Assembly: GCF_011303555.1 (NCBI RefSeq)
Contig: NZ_CP049868.1
Coordinates: forward strand, 1,178,001 to 1,242,000
DNA: 64,000 nt
From: Pedobacter sp. HDW13
Lineage (GTDB): Bacteria > Bacteroidota > Bacteroidia > Sphingobacteriales > Sphingobacteriaceae
Direction of reading: 5' to 3'
A program made the translations under genes and the position numbers. Position 1 is the first letter of the stretch. Every line of letters starts with the position of its first letter. The notes under the pieces were generated by a model, which worked only from the letters and a program-made list of their open reading frames with translations, did no database searches and had not been told where the DNA came from. Positions 37,041-47,073 of the stretch are shown one piece after another.

Positions 37041-38378
37041 ATGCAACAGAAAAAGCAGCTTTCGTTATTCGATTTATCCATGATTGTGGTAAGTTTGGTT
37101 ATTGGCATGGGGGTTTTCCGCACACCAGTAAATGTTGCAGCTAAAGCGCAAATCCCCGAACTGTTTTACCTTGCCTGGTTTATTGGCGGTTTTGTAGCTT
37201 TTTGTGGTGCATTAACTTATGCAGAAATCGGATCGCGTTTCCCAGTAACTGGTGGCTATTATAAAATATTTTCGGCGGCTTATCATCCGTCCATTGCCTT
37301 TGCCATTAATTGTATTGTGATCATTTCGAGTGCAGCTTCGGTAGCGGCCATATCTATTATCGGTGCAGAGTATCTGAGTAAGATTATTTTGCCTCCAGCC
37401 ATGCAAAACGAAACCTACCGGGTTGCCATTGCCATTACTACCATACTGGTGTTTTATTTCATCAATCTGCTTGGTTTAAAAGCCAGTTCGAAAACGCAGA
37501 ATGTATTAACGGTAATTAAGATCGGTATGATTTTAACACTCATCTGCGCCGTGTTTTTTGGAGGAGGTACACAAACTGCAGCGCCCGTTTTTAAAACCAC
37601 CAGTGGAGCATTACCCAACTGGGCCGATTACGGCAAAGCCCTTGGCCTTTGTTTAATTGCAGTTTCGTTCTCTTATGCAGGTTATGCACAAACTATTAAT
37701 TTTGGCGGTGAGGTTAAAGAAGCAAAAAAGGTAATCCCACGCGCAATTATTATTGGCTTAACCATTATCGTCATCCTGTATCTGGCCATTAACTATGTAT
37801 ATGTTCGGGTTATCGGCTTCGAAGAACTGAAATCTGCAGAAAGCATTGCTGCAATCCTGGCTGCTAAAATATTCGGCCCTGCTGGCTTCAACGCGCTTTC
37901 GGTTATTATCTTTTTTTCGGTAATGGGCTATGTAAATGTAAATTTATTGAGTAACCCCAGGGCTATGTTTGCCATGGGCGAAGAAGGTGCTTTACCCAAA
38001 GTTTTTAGTCGTATGAATAAAAAAACGGAGGTAATTACCTTGAGCTTAACCGTTTTTACAGTGGTTGCAGTGGTAATTATTTTCTATGCCAAAACTTTTG
38101 ATAAGATTTTAAACTACACCATTTTTTTAGAAAGCATTAGTATGGCCAGTTCGGCAGCAACTATTTTCATTCTGCGCAAAAGAACTGCACATCTTGATAA
38201 AAAAACCATCTATACTGTTCCTTTATATCCTATATTGCCTATTATATTTATAGCAGCATATACCTTTGTGGCCCTAAGCATTTACGCCGACGATCCCAAT
38301 GCTGCACTGAATGGTTTATATATCTTTATTGGCTTTCTGGCAATTTATTTTGTGAGCAGATGGTTTAATAAGAAATAA
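37041..38378 (+). CDS. APC-superfamily amino-acid permease
   Basis: A 445-residue inner-membrane transporter with about 12 TM helices. The first helix motif VIGMGVFRTPVNVAA resembles the G-[ILM]-G-x-G-[IV]-F substrate-binding bend of LAT/APC transporters. ALTYAEIGSRFPVTGGYYKIF on helix 2-3 is a hallmark of the amino-acid/polyamine family. The substrate is not predictable. It is followed by an MFS-type transporter gene 31 bases downstream. Confidence 0.88.
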   Translation: MQQKKQLSLFDLSMIVVSLVIGMGVFRTPVNVAAKAQIPELFYLAWFIGGFVAFCGALTYAEIGSRFPVTGGYYKIFSAAYHPSIAFAINCIVIISSAASVAAISIIGAEYLSKIILPPAMQNETYRVAIAITTILVFYFINLLGLKASSKTQNVLTVIKIGMILTLICAVFFGGGTQTAAPVFKTTSGALPNWADYGKALGLCLIAVSFSYAGYAQTINFGGEVKEAKKVIPRAIIIGLTIIVILYLAINYVYVRVIGFEELKSAESIAAILAAKIFGPAGFNALSVIIFFSVMGYVNVNLLSNPRAMFAMGEEGALPKVFSRMNKKTEVITLSLTVFTVVAVVIIFYAKTFDKILNYTIFLESISMASSAATIFILRKRTAHLDKKTIYTVPLYPILPIIFIAAYTFVALSIYADDPNAALNGLYIFIGFLAIYFVSRWFNKK

Positions 38379-38409
38379 GTAAACTACGAATAGAAATTAA
38401 AGGAAATTA

Positions 38410-39744
38410 ATGAACAAAACACTCTCGCTAAAACAAGAAATTGCTTACGCTGCCGGTATGATTGGCTGGAGCACGATGACGAACATTATCATCGTAATGC
38501 TGCCCTTTTTCTACCTGCCGCCCAGCAACGCCGGCCTCCCCCCACTTGTACCGCAACTTGTTTTATTCGGAGCCTTTAATATCCTATCTATTATTGCTGC
38601 CTCAGGCCGTTTGGTCGATGCTCTTTACGATCCGTTTATTGCAGCCAAAAGTGATGCCAGTAACAATAAGAAAGGCCGACGCATGCCTTTTATGAAATGG
38701 GCTATAATTCCGGCTATGCTTTTTTGCGGCCTGGTTTTTTACCCGCTTCAAAAAACCGAAAGCCTGCACAATGCTTGGTGGTTAACCATTACACTTTGTT
38801 TATTCTTTGTATCGGTTACCACCTATATCATCCCTTACAACGCTTTACTTGCCGAAGTGACCAACACGCCAAGGCAAAAAGTAAAACTTTCCAGTTACCA
38901 ACAGGTGGGTTTTGTAATTGGCATTATTTTATCGGCCTGCACCAATAATTTTGCCGATCTGGTACAAGATAATTTTCAGGTAACCAACCGTAGCGAAGCC
39001 GTTCAAATGGCCATTTGGGGCTTATGCGCGCTATCCGGACTTGTGATGTTACTACCTGTTTTTTTCATCAATGAAAAAGATTTTTCGGTAGCCAAACCTT
39101 CACATGTTCCTCTTTGGGCGGCGATGAAGAATACCTTTAAAAACAGTAATTTTAAATATTACCTGATTTCAGACTTTGCCTTTTACACTGCCTTGAGCAT
39201 CATTTCGAGTGGTCTGTTATACTTCTGCACCGTTTTGCTGGGCCTGCACGAATCAGAGGGAGGGAAATTTATGGCATCGATGGTATTGGCTTCGTTGTTA
39301 TTTTACCCACTGGTTAACTTTGGTTCGGCTAAAATAGGTAAGAAACCCTTTGTACTCTTCGCTTTTGGGGTACTGTGCCTCATTTTTGTCACCATATTTT
39401 TCCTGGGCAAATTACCGTTTGGTCCGCATACCCAAATTTACATGTTGGTTTTATCGGCCTCATTTCCATTGGCTGCGCTAGGTATTTTACCTACGGCTAT
39501 CCTGGCCGATATTGCCCAAAGAGATACTTTAGCAACCGGCGAAAACCACGAAGGAATGTTCTTTGCGGTAAAATATCTTTTTGTAAAGCTAGGCCAAACC
39601 CTGGGTATTGCTATTTTTGCGATGCTTACCATTTACGGTAAAGATCCGGGTAATGATTTCGGATTACGCCTGAATGGAATTGTAGGTTTTGGGCTCTGTT
39701 TAATCGCATTGTTGTTTTTCAGCAGGTTTAAAGAGGAAAAGTAA
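38410..39744 (+). CDS. MFS transporter, GPH (glycoside-pentoside-hexuronide) cation symporter-like
   Basis: A 444-residue protein with about 12 TM helices. The N-terminal pattern KQEIAYAAGMIGWSTM and the loop LVDALYDPFIAAKSDASNNKKGRRMPFM match the GPH/MFS_2 family, which couples sugar uptake to cations. YNALLAEVTNTPRQKVKLSSYQQ is the second conserved cytoplasmic loop. It probably shares a transcript with the preceding permease. The substrate is unknown. Confidence 0.85.
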   Translation: MNKTLSLKQEIAYAAGMIGWSTMTNIIIVMLPFFYLPPSNAGLPPLVPQLVLFGAFNILSIIAASGRLVDALYDPFIAAKSDASNNKKGRRMPFMKWAIIPAMLFCGLVFYPLQKTESLHNAWWLTITLCLFFVSVTTYIIPYNALLAEVTNTPRQKVKLSSYQQVGFVIGIILSACTNNFADLVQDNFQVTNRSEAVQMAIWGLCALSGLVMLLPVFFINEKDFSVAKPSHVPLWAAMKNTFKNSNFKYYLISDFAFYTALSIISSGLLYFCTVLLGLHESEGGKFMASMVLASLLFYPLVNFGSAKIGKKPFVLFAFGVLCLIFVTIFFLGKLPFGPHTQIYMLVLSASFPLAALGILPTAILADIAQRDTLATGENHEGMFFAVKYLFVKLGQTLGIAIFAMLTIYGKDPGNDFGLRLNGIVGFGLCLIALLFFSRFKEEK

Positions 39745-39808
39745 TAGTCAAATGTAGAGCAGGATTGAATGTGAGTTTGAGCCGCTCCGATCATTCAAAA
39801 TTCAATTA

Positions 39809-39839
39809 TTCGATCATTCCATAAATTTAGCTATCTTTG
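39809..39839 (+). promoter_or_regulatory. Promoter of the DEAD-box helicase gene
   Basis: A -7 element TATCTTTG (39832-39839) is preceded by TTCG (39809-39812) at exactly 19-base spacing, close to the TTTG/TAnnTTTG consensus. The predicted start near 39845 leaves an untranslated leader of about 107 bases, long for this genome and typical of cold-induced helicase mRNAs. Confidence 0.6.
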
Positions 39840-39952
39840 CAGCGAAGCAGGAATAAGGGCTTGTCATTCTGAATGGCATATTCTCTCCGCAAGTTAGTCC
39901 TTCAACAAATGATTGTTCTAGCTTCTTCAATACATATTACATAAAAACATAC

Positions 39953-41257
39953 ATGTTATTCAAAGAATTAAACCTCATTGAGCCGATTTTAAAGGCACTT
40001 GAGACTGAGGGTTACACGCAACCTACGCCTATACAGGAGCAATCCATCCCTACTATATTAAAAGGAAAAGATTTATTGGGCTGTGCACAAACTGGTACCG
40101 GAAAAACTGCAGCTTTTGCTATTCCGATGCTACAGTTATTGCACGAAAAACACATCAATACTAAAGCCACAAAAAACATTAAAGCTTTGGTTTTAACGCC
40201 AACACGCGAGCTGGCCATCCAGATTGAGGAAAGCTTTAAAGCTTATGGCAAAAACTTAAACCTTCGCCACCTGGTAATTTTTGGTGGGGTAAACCAGTTC
40301 TCGCAGGTAGAAGCACTAAAAAAAGGTGTCGATATTTTAGTGGCTACCCCAGGCCGTTTACTGGATTTAATGAACCAGGGCTTTATCAGCCTGAACACCA
40401 TCGAGCTTTTTGTTTTAGATGAAGCCGATCGTATGCTGGATATGGGCTTTATACACGATGTAAAAAGGGTTGTGGCTAAATTACCTGCAATGCGCCAGAC
40501 TTTATTTTTCTCGGCTACAATGCCTGATGAAATACAGAAATTGGCCAACACCATTTTATCGAACCCTACCAAAGTTGAGGTTACACCTATCTCTTCTACT
40601 GCAGAAACCATCGTTCAGTCGGTTTATTTTGTAGACAAGCCTGATAAAAAGAAATTACTGATTCATCTTTTAGAAGATAAAGATATTCAAACTGCGCTGG
40701 TATTTACCCGTACCAAACATGGTGCAGACAGAATTGTAAAAGATTTAGGTCATGCAGGTATTAAAGCAGCTGCCATTCACGGTAATAAATCGCAAAATGC
40801 CAGACAAAGAGCCCTAACCGATTTTAAAGACCGGAAAATACGTGTTTTGGTAGCTACTGATATTGCTGCACGTGGGATAGACATCGATCAACTATCACAT
40901 GTTTTCAATTTCGAATTACCCAATATTCCTGAATCTTATGTGCATAGAATCGGCCGAACAGGTCGTGCAGGAGCAAACGGAATTGCCATTTCATTTTGCG
41001 ATGCAGAAGAAAACGAATACTTACTGGATATACAGAAACTGATTAAAATTACCCTGCCGATTGTTGATGACCATCCTTACCCGTTAAGCTGGGAAAACAT
41101 GCTGGCCAAAAACCAGATCAAACGCAAGCCTCAAGCGCAATCGAAAGGTGGCGGAGGCGGTGGAGCCAGAAAAGGTGGTGATGGTAATATGAGCGGCAAA
41201 CCGCGTAATGCAAGCAATAACAGACGTTTTGGCGGCAACAGGAGGAAGAGAGACTAG
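39953..41257 (+). CDS. DEAD-box ATP-dependent RNA helicase, RhlE-like
   Basis: RNA-unwinding ATPase acting in ribosome assembly or mRNA decay. Motifs in order: Q motif [14 protein letters not shown], Walker [21 protein letters not shown] in [16 protein letters not shown] in FFSATMP, and [10 protein letters not shown]. The core ends near residue 375 and a basic Gly/Arg/Lys/Asn-rich tail follows. The 434 residues and motif wording suit the RhlE group. A long leader suggests post-transcriptional or cold regulation. A bidirectional terminator separates it from leuS. Confidence 0.93.
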   Translation: MLFKELNLIEPILKALETEGYTQPTPIQEQSIPTILKGKDLLGCAQTGTGKTAAFAIPMLQLLHEKHINTKATKNIKALVLTPTRELAIQIEESFKAYGKNLNLRHLVIFGGVNQFSQVEALKKGVDILVATPGRLLDLMNQGFISLNTIELFVLDEADRMLDMGFIHDVKRVVAKLPAMRQTLFFSATMPDEIQKLANTILSNPTKVEVTPISSTAETIVQSVYFVDKPDKKKLLIHLLEDKDIQTALVFTRTKHGADRIVKDLGHAGIKAAAIHGNKSQNARQRALTDFKDRKIRVLVATDIAARGIDIDQLSHVFNFELPNIPESYVHRIGRTGRAGANGIAISFCDAEENEYLLDIQKLIKITLPIVDDHPYPLSWENMLAKNQIKRKPQAQSKGGGGGGARKGGDGNMSGKPRNASNNRRFGGNRRKRD

Positions 41258-41300
41258 AAAGGCGGAAGGCTGAAAGGTAGAAAGCATAAGGCTTAAAATC
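41258..41300. repeat. Degenerate heptamer repeat after the helicase gene
   Basis: Successive 7-base units AGGCGGA, AGGCTGA, AAGGTAG, AAAGCAT, AAGGCTT follow the stop codon. This is another example of the period-7 DNA seen elsewhere in the window. Confidence 0.5.
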
Positions 41301-41332
41301 TACACTTCTATACAACGATTAAGTTTATAAAG

Positions 41333-41366
41333 AAAAACCCAGGTTGCAAAATGCAACCTGGGTTTT
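41333..41366. terminator. Bidirectional Rho-independent terminator between the helicase gene and leuS
   Basis: CCCAGGTTGCA (41338-41348) and TGCAACCTGGG (41352-41362) form a perfect 11-bp stem with a three-base loop. It is flanked by AAAAA on the left and TTTT on the right, so it can work in both directions for the convergent genes. Confidence 0.9.
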
Positions 41367-41412
41367 CTATTTTCAGTTTAGACTAAGGCAAGAGAAAGAA
41401 AACCTTCTACCT

Positions 41413-44199
41413 TTAAACTACTACATTAATAATCTTTCCCTTTACGAAAATGATTTTCTTAGGTGCTTTTCCATCTAAAAACTTTTGGAAGTGCTCATCT
41501 GCCAATAAAATACTTTCAACCTCTGGTTGAGCAAGGTTTAAGCTCAAATTCAGGTTCATTTTCATTTTACCGTTAATAGAAACCGGATAAGCGAATTCAT
41601 CTTCTACCAGGTATTCTGGCTTAAACGTTGGGAAAGCTGTGTAAGAAAGTGTTCCGGCATCGTTACCCAATAATACCCATAGCTCCTCGCAAATGTGCGG
41701 CGCATAAGGCGAAAGGATAATTACCATATCTTCCAGAATCTGACGGTTCTTACATTTCAGATCGGTAAGTTCATTTACAGCAATCATAAAGCTCGATACA
41801 GAAGTATTGAATGAGAAACGCTCGATATCATCCTGAACTTTTTTAATGATTTTATGTAACGATTTATGTTCTGCTTTTGTTGGTACGGCATCGTTTACAT
41901 GAAATACCCACTCTTCGTTGTGGAACAAACGCCAGAATTTACGCAAGAACTTAAACACACCTTCAATACCATTGGTATTCCATGGCTTGCTTTGTTCTAA
42001 CGGGCCTAAAAACATTTCGTACATGCGCAAGGTATCGGCACCGTAACGCTCAATCAAATCATCGGGGTTAACCACGTTGAACTTCGATTTCGACATTTTT
42101 TCCACCTCTATACCGCAAATGTATTTCCCACCTTCCAAAATAAATTCTGCATTGGCATATTCCTCTCTCCAAGCCTTGAATTTATTTAAATCCAGTGTAT
42201 CGTTCTCAACAATATTTACATCAACATGCAGTGCCGAAGTTTTATATTCTTTTCTTAAGCCCGCTGAAACATAGGTATTGGTTGGTTTACCGTTCTCATC
42301 GTTAATGCGGTAAACAAAGTTACTCCTGCCCTGAATCATGCCCTGGTTAATCAGTTTTTTGAAAGGTTCTTCTTCTTTGGTATAACCCAAATCTTTCAAA
42401 AATTTATTCCAGAAACGGCTGTATAACAAGTGTCCTGTAGCATGCTCAGAACCTCCGATATATAAATCAACCGCCTGCCAGTAATTAACAGCCTCTTTCG
42501 AAGCAAATTCTGAATCGTTATTGGCATCCATATAACGGTACCAATACCAGCTACTACCTGCCCAACCTGGCATGGTGCTCATTTCATAGTGTCCACCTGC
42601 GGCAGGCATCCAGTCTTCGGCCCTCGCCAAAGGTGGCTCTCCTGTTTCAGTTGGTAAATATTTATCAATTTCGGGTAGCAATAAAGGCAATTCTTCTTCC
42701 TGTACCAGATAAGGCAATCCATCTTTGAAGTACACCGGAATTGGCTCACCCCAGTAACGCTGGCGACCAAAAATCGCATCGCGCTGACGAAAGTTTACTT
42801 TTGCTTTCCCTGCTCCTTTTTCTTCTAACCAGTTATTTAAAAACGGAACAGCTTCCTTATAGGTTAATCCGTTTATAAAACCCGAATTAATATATTTTCC
42901 TTCTTTGGTTGGATCTGCCTGAACGTCGATATCTTTTTGCGCATCTAAAATCTGAACAATAGGTAAGTTAAAGTGCGTAGCAAATAACCAGTCGCGCTGA
43001 TCGCCACTTGGCACACCCATTACCGCACCTGTTCCATACCCAGCCAGCACGTAATCTGCAATCCACAATTGAATACGCTCGCCATTTACCGGATTAATTA
43101 CATAAGTACCGGTAAAAGCACCCGAAACGGTTTTGGTATCGGCCATACGGTCTAACTCCGATTTCTTTTTGGTTAAGGAGATATAATCTTCGATAGCCTG
43201 TTTTTGTGCTGGAGTAGTTAATTCGGCAACCCATTCGTGCTCTGGTGCCAATACGAGGTAAGAAACCCCAAAAATGGTATCTACACGGGTAGTAAAAACT
43301 TCAATCTGTTTATCGCTACCTTCAACCTGAAACTTCACTGATGCCCCTACACTCTTGCCAATCCAGTTGCGTTGCATTTCTTTAATTGGCTCTGGCCAAT
43401 CGATGGTATCCAAACCTTGCAAAAGACGATCAGAATAGGCCGTAATGCGCATACTCCATTGCATCATTTTCTTTTGTTCAACCGGAAAACCGCCACGCTC
43501 AGAAAAACCGTCTTTTACTTCATCATTTGCTAAAACGGTACCCAGGGCAGCACACCAGTTTACAGTACTTTCCCTTAAATAGGTTAAACGGTATTTTAAT
43601 AATTCCTCTTGTTTTTCCTCTTCGGTAAAAGTTGCCCAATCACTTGGCAGGAAAGATTTCACATCATCATCGCAAACAGCTTTCACATCAGCCGATCCTG
43701 AAGCATTGAACTTCTCAATCAAAGTGGTAATATCCTCAGCCCTGTCGTTTTCGTTGTTGTACCATGAGTTAAACAGTTGCATAAAAATCCACTGCGTCCA
43801 TTTGTAATAAGATGGCTCACTGGTACGCACTTCCCTGCTCCAATCGAAAGAGAAACCGATCTGATCGAGCTGGCGACGATAGGTTGCAATATTGGCTTCT
43901 GTGGTAATGGCCGGGTGCTGACCGGTTTGTATAGCGTATTGCTCTGCAGGTAAACCAAACGAATCGTAACCCATTGGATGCAATACATTAAAGCCTTTAA
44001 GGCGTTTGTATCTCGAAAAAATATCAGATGCAATGTAACCCAGTGGATGGCCAACATGTAAACCTGCACCCGATGGGTACGGGAACATATCTAACACATA
44101 ATACTTTGGCTTTTCAGAATTGCTTTCGGCTTTGAAGGTTTGATTGTCTGCCCAAAATTTCTGCCACTTTTGTTCTATTTCTTTGAATTGGTAATCCAT
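41413..44199 (-). CDS. leuS: Leucyl-tRNA synthetase
   Basis: Class I aminoacyl-tRNA synthetase charging tRNA-Leu. The HIGH-type motif lies in PYPSGAGLHVGHPLGY (residues about 40-55) and KMSKS in EVEKMSKSKFNVVNPDD. The editing (CP1) domain is present between them (residues about 240-450). At 928 residues it is longer than E. coli LeuS (860); the extra length includes a charged insertion near residues 150-185 (about KFNASGSADVKAVCDDD). It ends before the shared terminator with the helicase gene. Confidence 0.97.
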   Translation of the reverse strand: MDYQFKEIEQKWQKFWADNQTFKAESNSEKPKYYVLDMFPYPSGAGLHVGHPLGYIASDIFSRYKRLKGFNVLHPMGYDSFGLPAEQYAIQTGQHPAITTEANIATYRRQLDQIGFSFDWSREVRTSEPSYYKWTQWIFMQLFNSWYNNENDRAEDITTLIEKFNASGSADVKAVCDDDVKSFLPSDWATFTEEEKQEELLKYRLTYLRESTVNWCAALGTVLANDEVKDGFSERGGFPVEQKKMMQWSMRITAYSDRLLQGLDTIDWPEPIKEMQRNWIGKSVGASVKFQVEGSDKQIEVFTTRVDTIFGVSYLVLAPEHEWVAELTTPAQKQAIEDYISLTKKKSELDRMADTKTVSGAFTGTYVINPVNGERIQLWIADYVLAGYGTGAVMGVPSGDQRDWLFATHFNLPIVQILDAQKDIDVQADPTKEGKYINSGFINGLTYKEAVPFLNNWLEEKGAGKAKVNFRQRDAIFGRQRYWGEPIPVYFKDGLPYLVQEEELPLLLPEIDKYLPTETGEPPLARAEDWMPAAGGHYEMSTMPGWAGSSWYWYRYMDANNDSEFASKEAVNYWQAVDLYIGGSEHATGHLLYSRFWNKFLKDLGYTKEEEPFKKLINQGMIQGRSNFVYRINDENGKPTNTYVSAGLRKEYKTSALHVDVNIVENDTLDLNKFKAWREEYANAEFILEGGKYICGIEVEKMSKSKFNVVNPDDLIERYGADTLRMYEMFLGPLEQSKPWNTNGIEGVFKFLRKFWRLFHNEEWVFHVNDAVPTKAEHKSLHKIIKKVQDDIERFSFNTSVSSFMIAVNELTDLKCKNRQILEDMVIILSPYAPHICEELWVLLGNDAGTLSYTAFPTFKPEYLVEDEFAYPVSINGKMKMNLNLSLNLAQPEVESILLADEHFQKFLDGKAPKKIIFVKGKIINVVV

Positions 44200-44281
44200 T
44201 GCAGGTTTTAAAATTTTTAATGCGCGAAATTACGCAAATAAAGGGGTTTAGTAAAACATAAATTTTGGATGAAAATCAAAG

Positions 44282-44319
44282 ACCTCACAGCCCTTAAAAA
44301 TCTGTGAGGTTTGTTTTTC
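44282..44319 (+). repeat. Hairpin upstream of leuS, terminator-like repeat
   Basis: ACCTCACAG (44282-44290) and CTGTGAGGT (44302-44310) form a 9-bp stem followed on the plus strand by TTTGTTTTT. No plus-strand gene feeds it, so it is probably a dispersed palindromic repeat or part of a double terminator for the lipoprotein gene. Confidence 0.55.
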
Positions 44320-44325
44320 AGATAA

Positions 44326-44361
44326 AAAAAGCGCCATCAGTTAAAAACCAATGGCGCTTTT
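44326..44361 (-). terminator. Rho-independent terminator of the small lipoprotein gene
   Basis: On the minus strand GCGCCAT and ATGGCGC form a 7-bp stem followed by seven T, about 25 bases after the stop at 44384. Confidence 0.85.
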
Positions 44362-44383
44362 AAATAATAAGGAGATCCGGGTT

Positions 44384-44809
44384 TTATCTCGACAGGTAAT
44401 AAACCTTTTTAATTCTATTGTTTATGGTTGCCGTAAACTGAAATTTGTTTCCGGTAATACTATTTACCGCACAAAAATTGCTTCCATCGTTCAAATCCAT
44501 GGTAAACTGATCTGAATAAATGATAATGTAGGTACCGATGGTTCTGTTACCTGATAAACTCACTTCTACCTGATCATCGTTGTTTGCTTTATAGTCAACA
44601 TAATCGCTGGTTTTACCATAAGTTACATCACCATTAATTTTGGTAGGATCTTTTAAGGTTTCTTCAGCAGTATATCCAGTAGTAACAATTTTATCCAATG
44701 TCCATCTTCCTAACATCTGCGCTTTTAATGAAGTTGTGTCCTTTTTACAAGATATAATCGTGCTAGTAACAATTAATAATAGCCCTAGTAAAGTAATTTG
44801 CCTTTTCAT
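44384..44809 (-). CDS. Small lipoprotein, possibly lipocalin-like
   Basis: A 141-residue exported lipoprotein. The start at 44809 gives MKRQITLLGLLLIVTSTIISCKK, a type II signal peptide with lipobox IISC; upstream in-frame codons would add a polar extension that spoils the signal. The mature part opens with LGRWTLDKIV, a motif common at the start of lipocalin-like domains in Bacteroidota, and continues in beta-type sequence. The ligand is unknown. It stands alone, with its own terminator. Confidence 0.72.
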   Translation of the reverse strand: MKRQITLLGLLLIVTSTIISCKKDTTSLKAQMLGRWTLDKIVTTGYTAEETLKDPTKINGDVTYGKTSDYVDYKANNDDQVEVSLSGNRTIGTYIIIYSDQFTMDLNDGSNFCAVNSITGNKFQFTATINNRIKKVYYLSR

Positions 44810-44958
44810 AGTTAAAATTTTAGTCTTAAGTTTTATGATTAACGGCGTTTCAACAAATTTCGTACCGTATTTTGACAAAATGATGAATTAATTAAAAAAT
44901 TCAATCTTTGGACTAAAACCTTATCCCATCCGTTAATGTTCATTTAGGCCCCTTTTAA

Positions 44959-44989
44959 ATTGGTGTTTATCAGGTATAATTTATATTTT
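44959..44989 (+). promoter_or_regulatory. Promoter of ftsX
   Basis: ATTG (44959-44962), 19 bases, then TATATTTT (44982-44989): one mismatch from each half of the Bacteroidota consensus. The predicted start lies a few bases before the ATG at 45003. Confidence 0.55.
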
Positions 44990-45002
44990 CGCAGAAACAA
45001 AA

Positions 45003-45890
45003 ATGAAATACATGGAAGAATTCGAAGTAAGTGACGCATCTAAGAAAACCAAAACCGTATACATCTCTACGATCATTAGTATTGCTTTGGTTTTGTTAAT
45101 GCTGGGGCTGCTTGGGTTGGTACTTGTACATGCCAAAAACCTGTCTAACTACGTTAAAGAGAACATCGTTTTAAATATTATTGTGGATGAAGGCGCAAAA
45201 GAAGCCGATGTACTGGCCTTTCAGAAAGAGTTAAATGCTAACCCTGCCGTAAAGCAAACGCAATACGTAAACAAAGAACTTGCAGCAAGAAATTTAACAC
45301 AGGATTTAGGCGAAGATTTTGTTAACTTTTTAGGTTACAACCCCTTGACTTCTACTTTCGATGTGTATTTAAAAGCAGAATATGCCAACAATAAAAGTAT
45401 CGATGCTTTAAAAGCCAGTATTTCTAAAAATCCTGTGGTTAAAGAAGTGGTTTACCAGAGCTCATTAATTGATATGGTAAATAAAAATATCAGCACCATT
45501 GGTTTAATTATTTTAGCATTTGCTATTTTGCTATTAATCATATCTATAGCACTGATAAACAATACAATACGACTAGCCATTTACTCGCAACGCTTTTTAA
45601 TTAAAAGTATGCAGCTGGTTGGTGCAACGAAAAATTTTATCAGACGTCCTTTCTTACTGTATGCTGCCCTGCACGGTTTAATTGCGGCCTTTATTGCCAT
45701 TATTATCCTTTTGGCCACATTGATATACGCCCGTAAAGAAGTACCCGAAATTATAATTTTAAATAATTATACTGAATTTGGTTTCGTATTTATAGGCCTT
45801 TTAATTGTGGGCATTTTTATAACGGGTATTAGTACCTGGTTTGCAGTAAGTAGATATTTACGTTTAAAATCTTATCATCTTTATAGATAA
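45003..45890 (+). CDS. ftsX: Cell-division permease-like protein FtsX
   Basis: Four-TM inner-membrane protein that, with the ATPase FtsE, controls peptidoglycan hydrolases at the septum. The first TM (TIISIALVLLMLGLLGLV) is followed by a periplasmic domain (residues about 45-160) and three more TMs. The FtsX motif IAIYSQRFLIKSMQLVGATKNFIRRPF is read here as LAIYSQRFLIKSMQLVGAT. The 295 residues are typical. No ftsE is adjacent, as is usual in Bacteroidota. The stop overlaps the next start by one base. Confidence 0.93.
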   Translation: MKYMEEFEVSDASKKTKTVYISTIISIALVLLMLGLLGLVLVHAKNLSNYVKENIVLNIIVDEGAKEADVLAFQKELNANPAVKQTQYVNKELAARNLTQDLGEDFVNFLGYNPLTSTFDVYLKAEYANNKSIDALKASISKNPVVKEVVYQSSLIDMVNKNISTIGLIILAFAILLLIISIALINNTIRLAIYSQRFLIKSMQLVGATKNFIRRPFLLYAALHGLIAAFIAIIILLATLIYARKEVPEIIILNNYTEFGFVFIGLLIVGIFITGISTWFAVSRYLRLKSYHLYR

Positions 45891-46117
45891 TGGCAGAAAA
45901 AAAAACAAGTCCGGTTGTTAAGGACGTTAAAAGCGAATTGGTTTTTACCAAGAAAAACTATCAGTTATTGTTAATCAGCATTGCTATTGTAGTGGTTGGT
46001 TTTATTTTAATGATGGGCACCACAGGTGATATTTACGATTTCAGAAGAACATTACTGGCACCTGTAGTTGTGCTTTTCGGCTTCGCTTTCGGGGTTTACG
46101 CCATTCTTAAAAAATAA
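45890..46117 (+). CDS. DUF3098 membrane protein
   Basis: A 75-residue protein with two TM helices (about residues 27-45 and 53-73) and the DUF3098 pattern GTTGDIYDFRRTLLAPVVVLFGF. The family is found next to ftsX throughout Bacteroidota, so a role in the same division or envelope process is inferred; no biochemical function is known. Its start overlaps the ftsX stop by one base (TAATG). Confidence 0.9.
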   Translation: MAEKKTSPVVKDVKSELVFTKKNYQLLLISIAIVVVGFILMMGTTGDIYDFRRTLLAPVVVLFGFAFGVYAILKK

Positions 46118-46140
46118 CATCCATTACAGGAAGATATCTG

Positions 46141-46181
46141 GAAAACGCTTAATTTTTAGTTGAGCGTTTTCTTTATTTTTT
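46141..46181 (+). terminator. Terminator between DUF3098 and uppP
   Basis: AAAACGCT and AGCGTTTT pair around a 12-base loop, and a T-rich run (CTTTATTTTTT) follows. It lies only 18 bases before the uppP ATG, so uppP either has its own promoter within the hairpin region or depends on read-through. Confidence 0.7.
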
Positions 46182-46198
46182 GCTATTTCAAAACAAAT

Positions 46199-46993
46199 AT
46201 GAACTCTTTTGAAGCCATTGTCCTTGCTATTGTTGAAGGATTAACTGAATTTTTACCTGTTTCGAGTACCGGACATATGATTATTGCATCATCTTTTATG
46301 GGTATTGCATCAGATCCATTTGTAAAGTTATTTACCATTGCCATTCAACTTGGGGCCATTCTATCGGTTTTAGTACTCTACTTTAAAAGGTTCTTTAAAA
46401 CAATAGGCTTTTACATTAAATTATTGGTTGCATTTATCCCTGCAGCCATATTTGGATTGTTATTAAGCAAAAAGATAGATGAACTTTTAGAGAGTCCAAT
46501 GGCTGTTGGCATTTCTCTTTTAACAGGTGGTATAATTTTGTTATTTGTTGATAAATGGTTTAACAACCCTACAATTAACGAAGAAGAAAATGTAAGTTAT
46601 TTAACAGCTTTAAAAATCGGTTTTTTTCAATGTATTGCTATGATACCAGGCGTTTCGCGTTCGGGAGCAACTATAGTTGGTGGTATGAGCCAAAAATTGA
46701 GCAGAACGGTTGCTGCTGAGTTCTCGTTCTTCCTTGCTGTACCAACCATGTTTGCGGCTACTGCTAAAAAACTTTACGATTTTTATAAAGAAGGTCATAC
46801 CATTACCCACGAACAAACCAATCTGCTAATTATTGGTAACGTTGTTGCCTTTATTGTAGCACTTTTAGCCATTAAGAGCTTTATTGGTTATTTAAACAAA
46901 AATGGCTTTAGGGTTTTTGGCTGGTATAGAATTGCTGCCGGTTTGGTTATTATCATCCTTTTGCTAAGTGGCCACAGCCTACAAATTATTTAA
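46199..46993 (+). CDS. uppP: Undecaprenyl-diphosphatase UppP (BacA)
   Basis: Inner-membrane phosphatase that recycles undecaprenyl pyrophosphate for peptidoglycan and glycan synthesis, and gives bacitracin tolerance. Motifs are [17 protein letters not shown] (residues 13-29) and [14 protein letters not shown], the BacA active-site pair. The ATG at 46199 gives [14 protein letters not shown], the conserved N-terminus; the longer in-frame extension overlaps the terminator region and is rejected. It has 264 residues. Confidence 0.96.
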   Translation: MNSFEAIVLAIVEGLTEFLPVSSTGHMIIASSFMGIASDPFVKLFTIAIQLGAILSVLVLYFKRFFKTIGFYIKLLVAFIPAAIFGLLLSKKIDELLESPMAVGISLLTGGIILLFVDKWFNNPTINEEENVSYLTALKIGFFQCIAMIPGVSRSGATIVGGMSQKLSRTVAAEFSFFLAVPTMFAATAKKLYDFYKEGHTITHEQTNLLIIGNVVAFIVALLAIKSFIGYLNKNGFRVFGWYRIAAGLVIIILLLSGHSLQII

Positions 46994-47073
46994 GCCTAAA
47001 ATACCTTAAGCACAGATAATAAGCATCTGTTACATCTGCGGTAAAAAAAATTAAGCAAACCACATTGAATCTG

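Noticed and set aside
39850..39885. Possible repeat GTCATTCTGAATGGCAT before the helicase gene
   Set aside because: It resembles part of the dispersed repeat family but is too short and unpaired to call.
44810..44878. Longer N-terminus of the small lipoprotein
   Set aside because: It would place 23 polar and basic residues before the type II signal peptide and prevent lipoprotein export.
46160..46198. Extended UppP N-terminus
   Set aside because: The extra 13 codons lie within the terminator region and precede the conserved [14 protein letters not shown] start.
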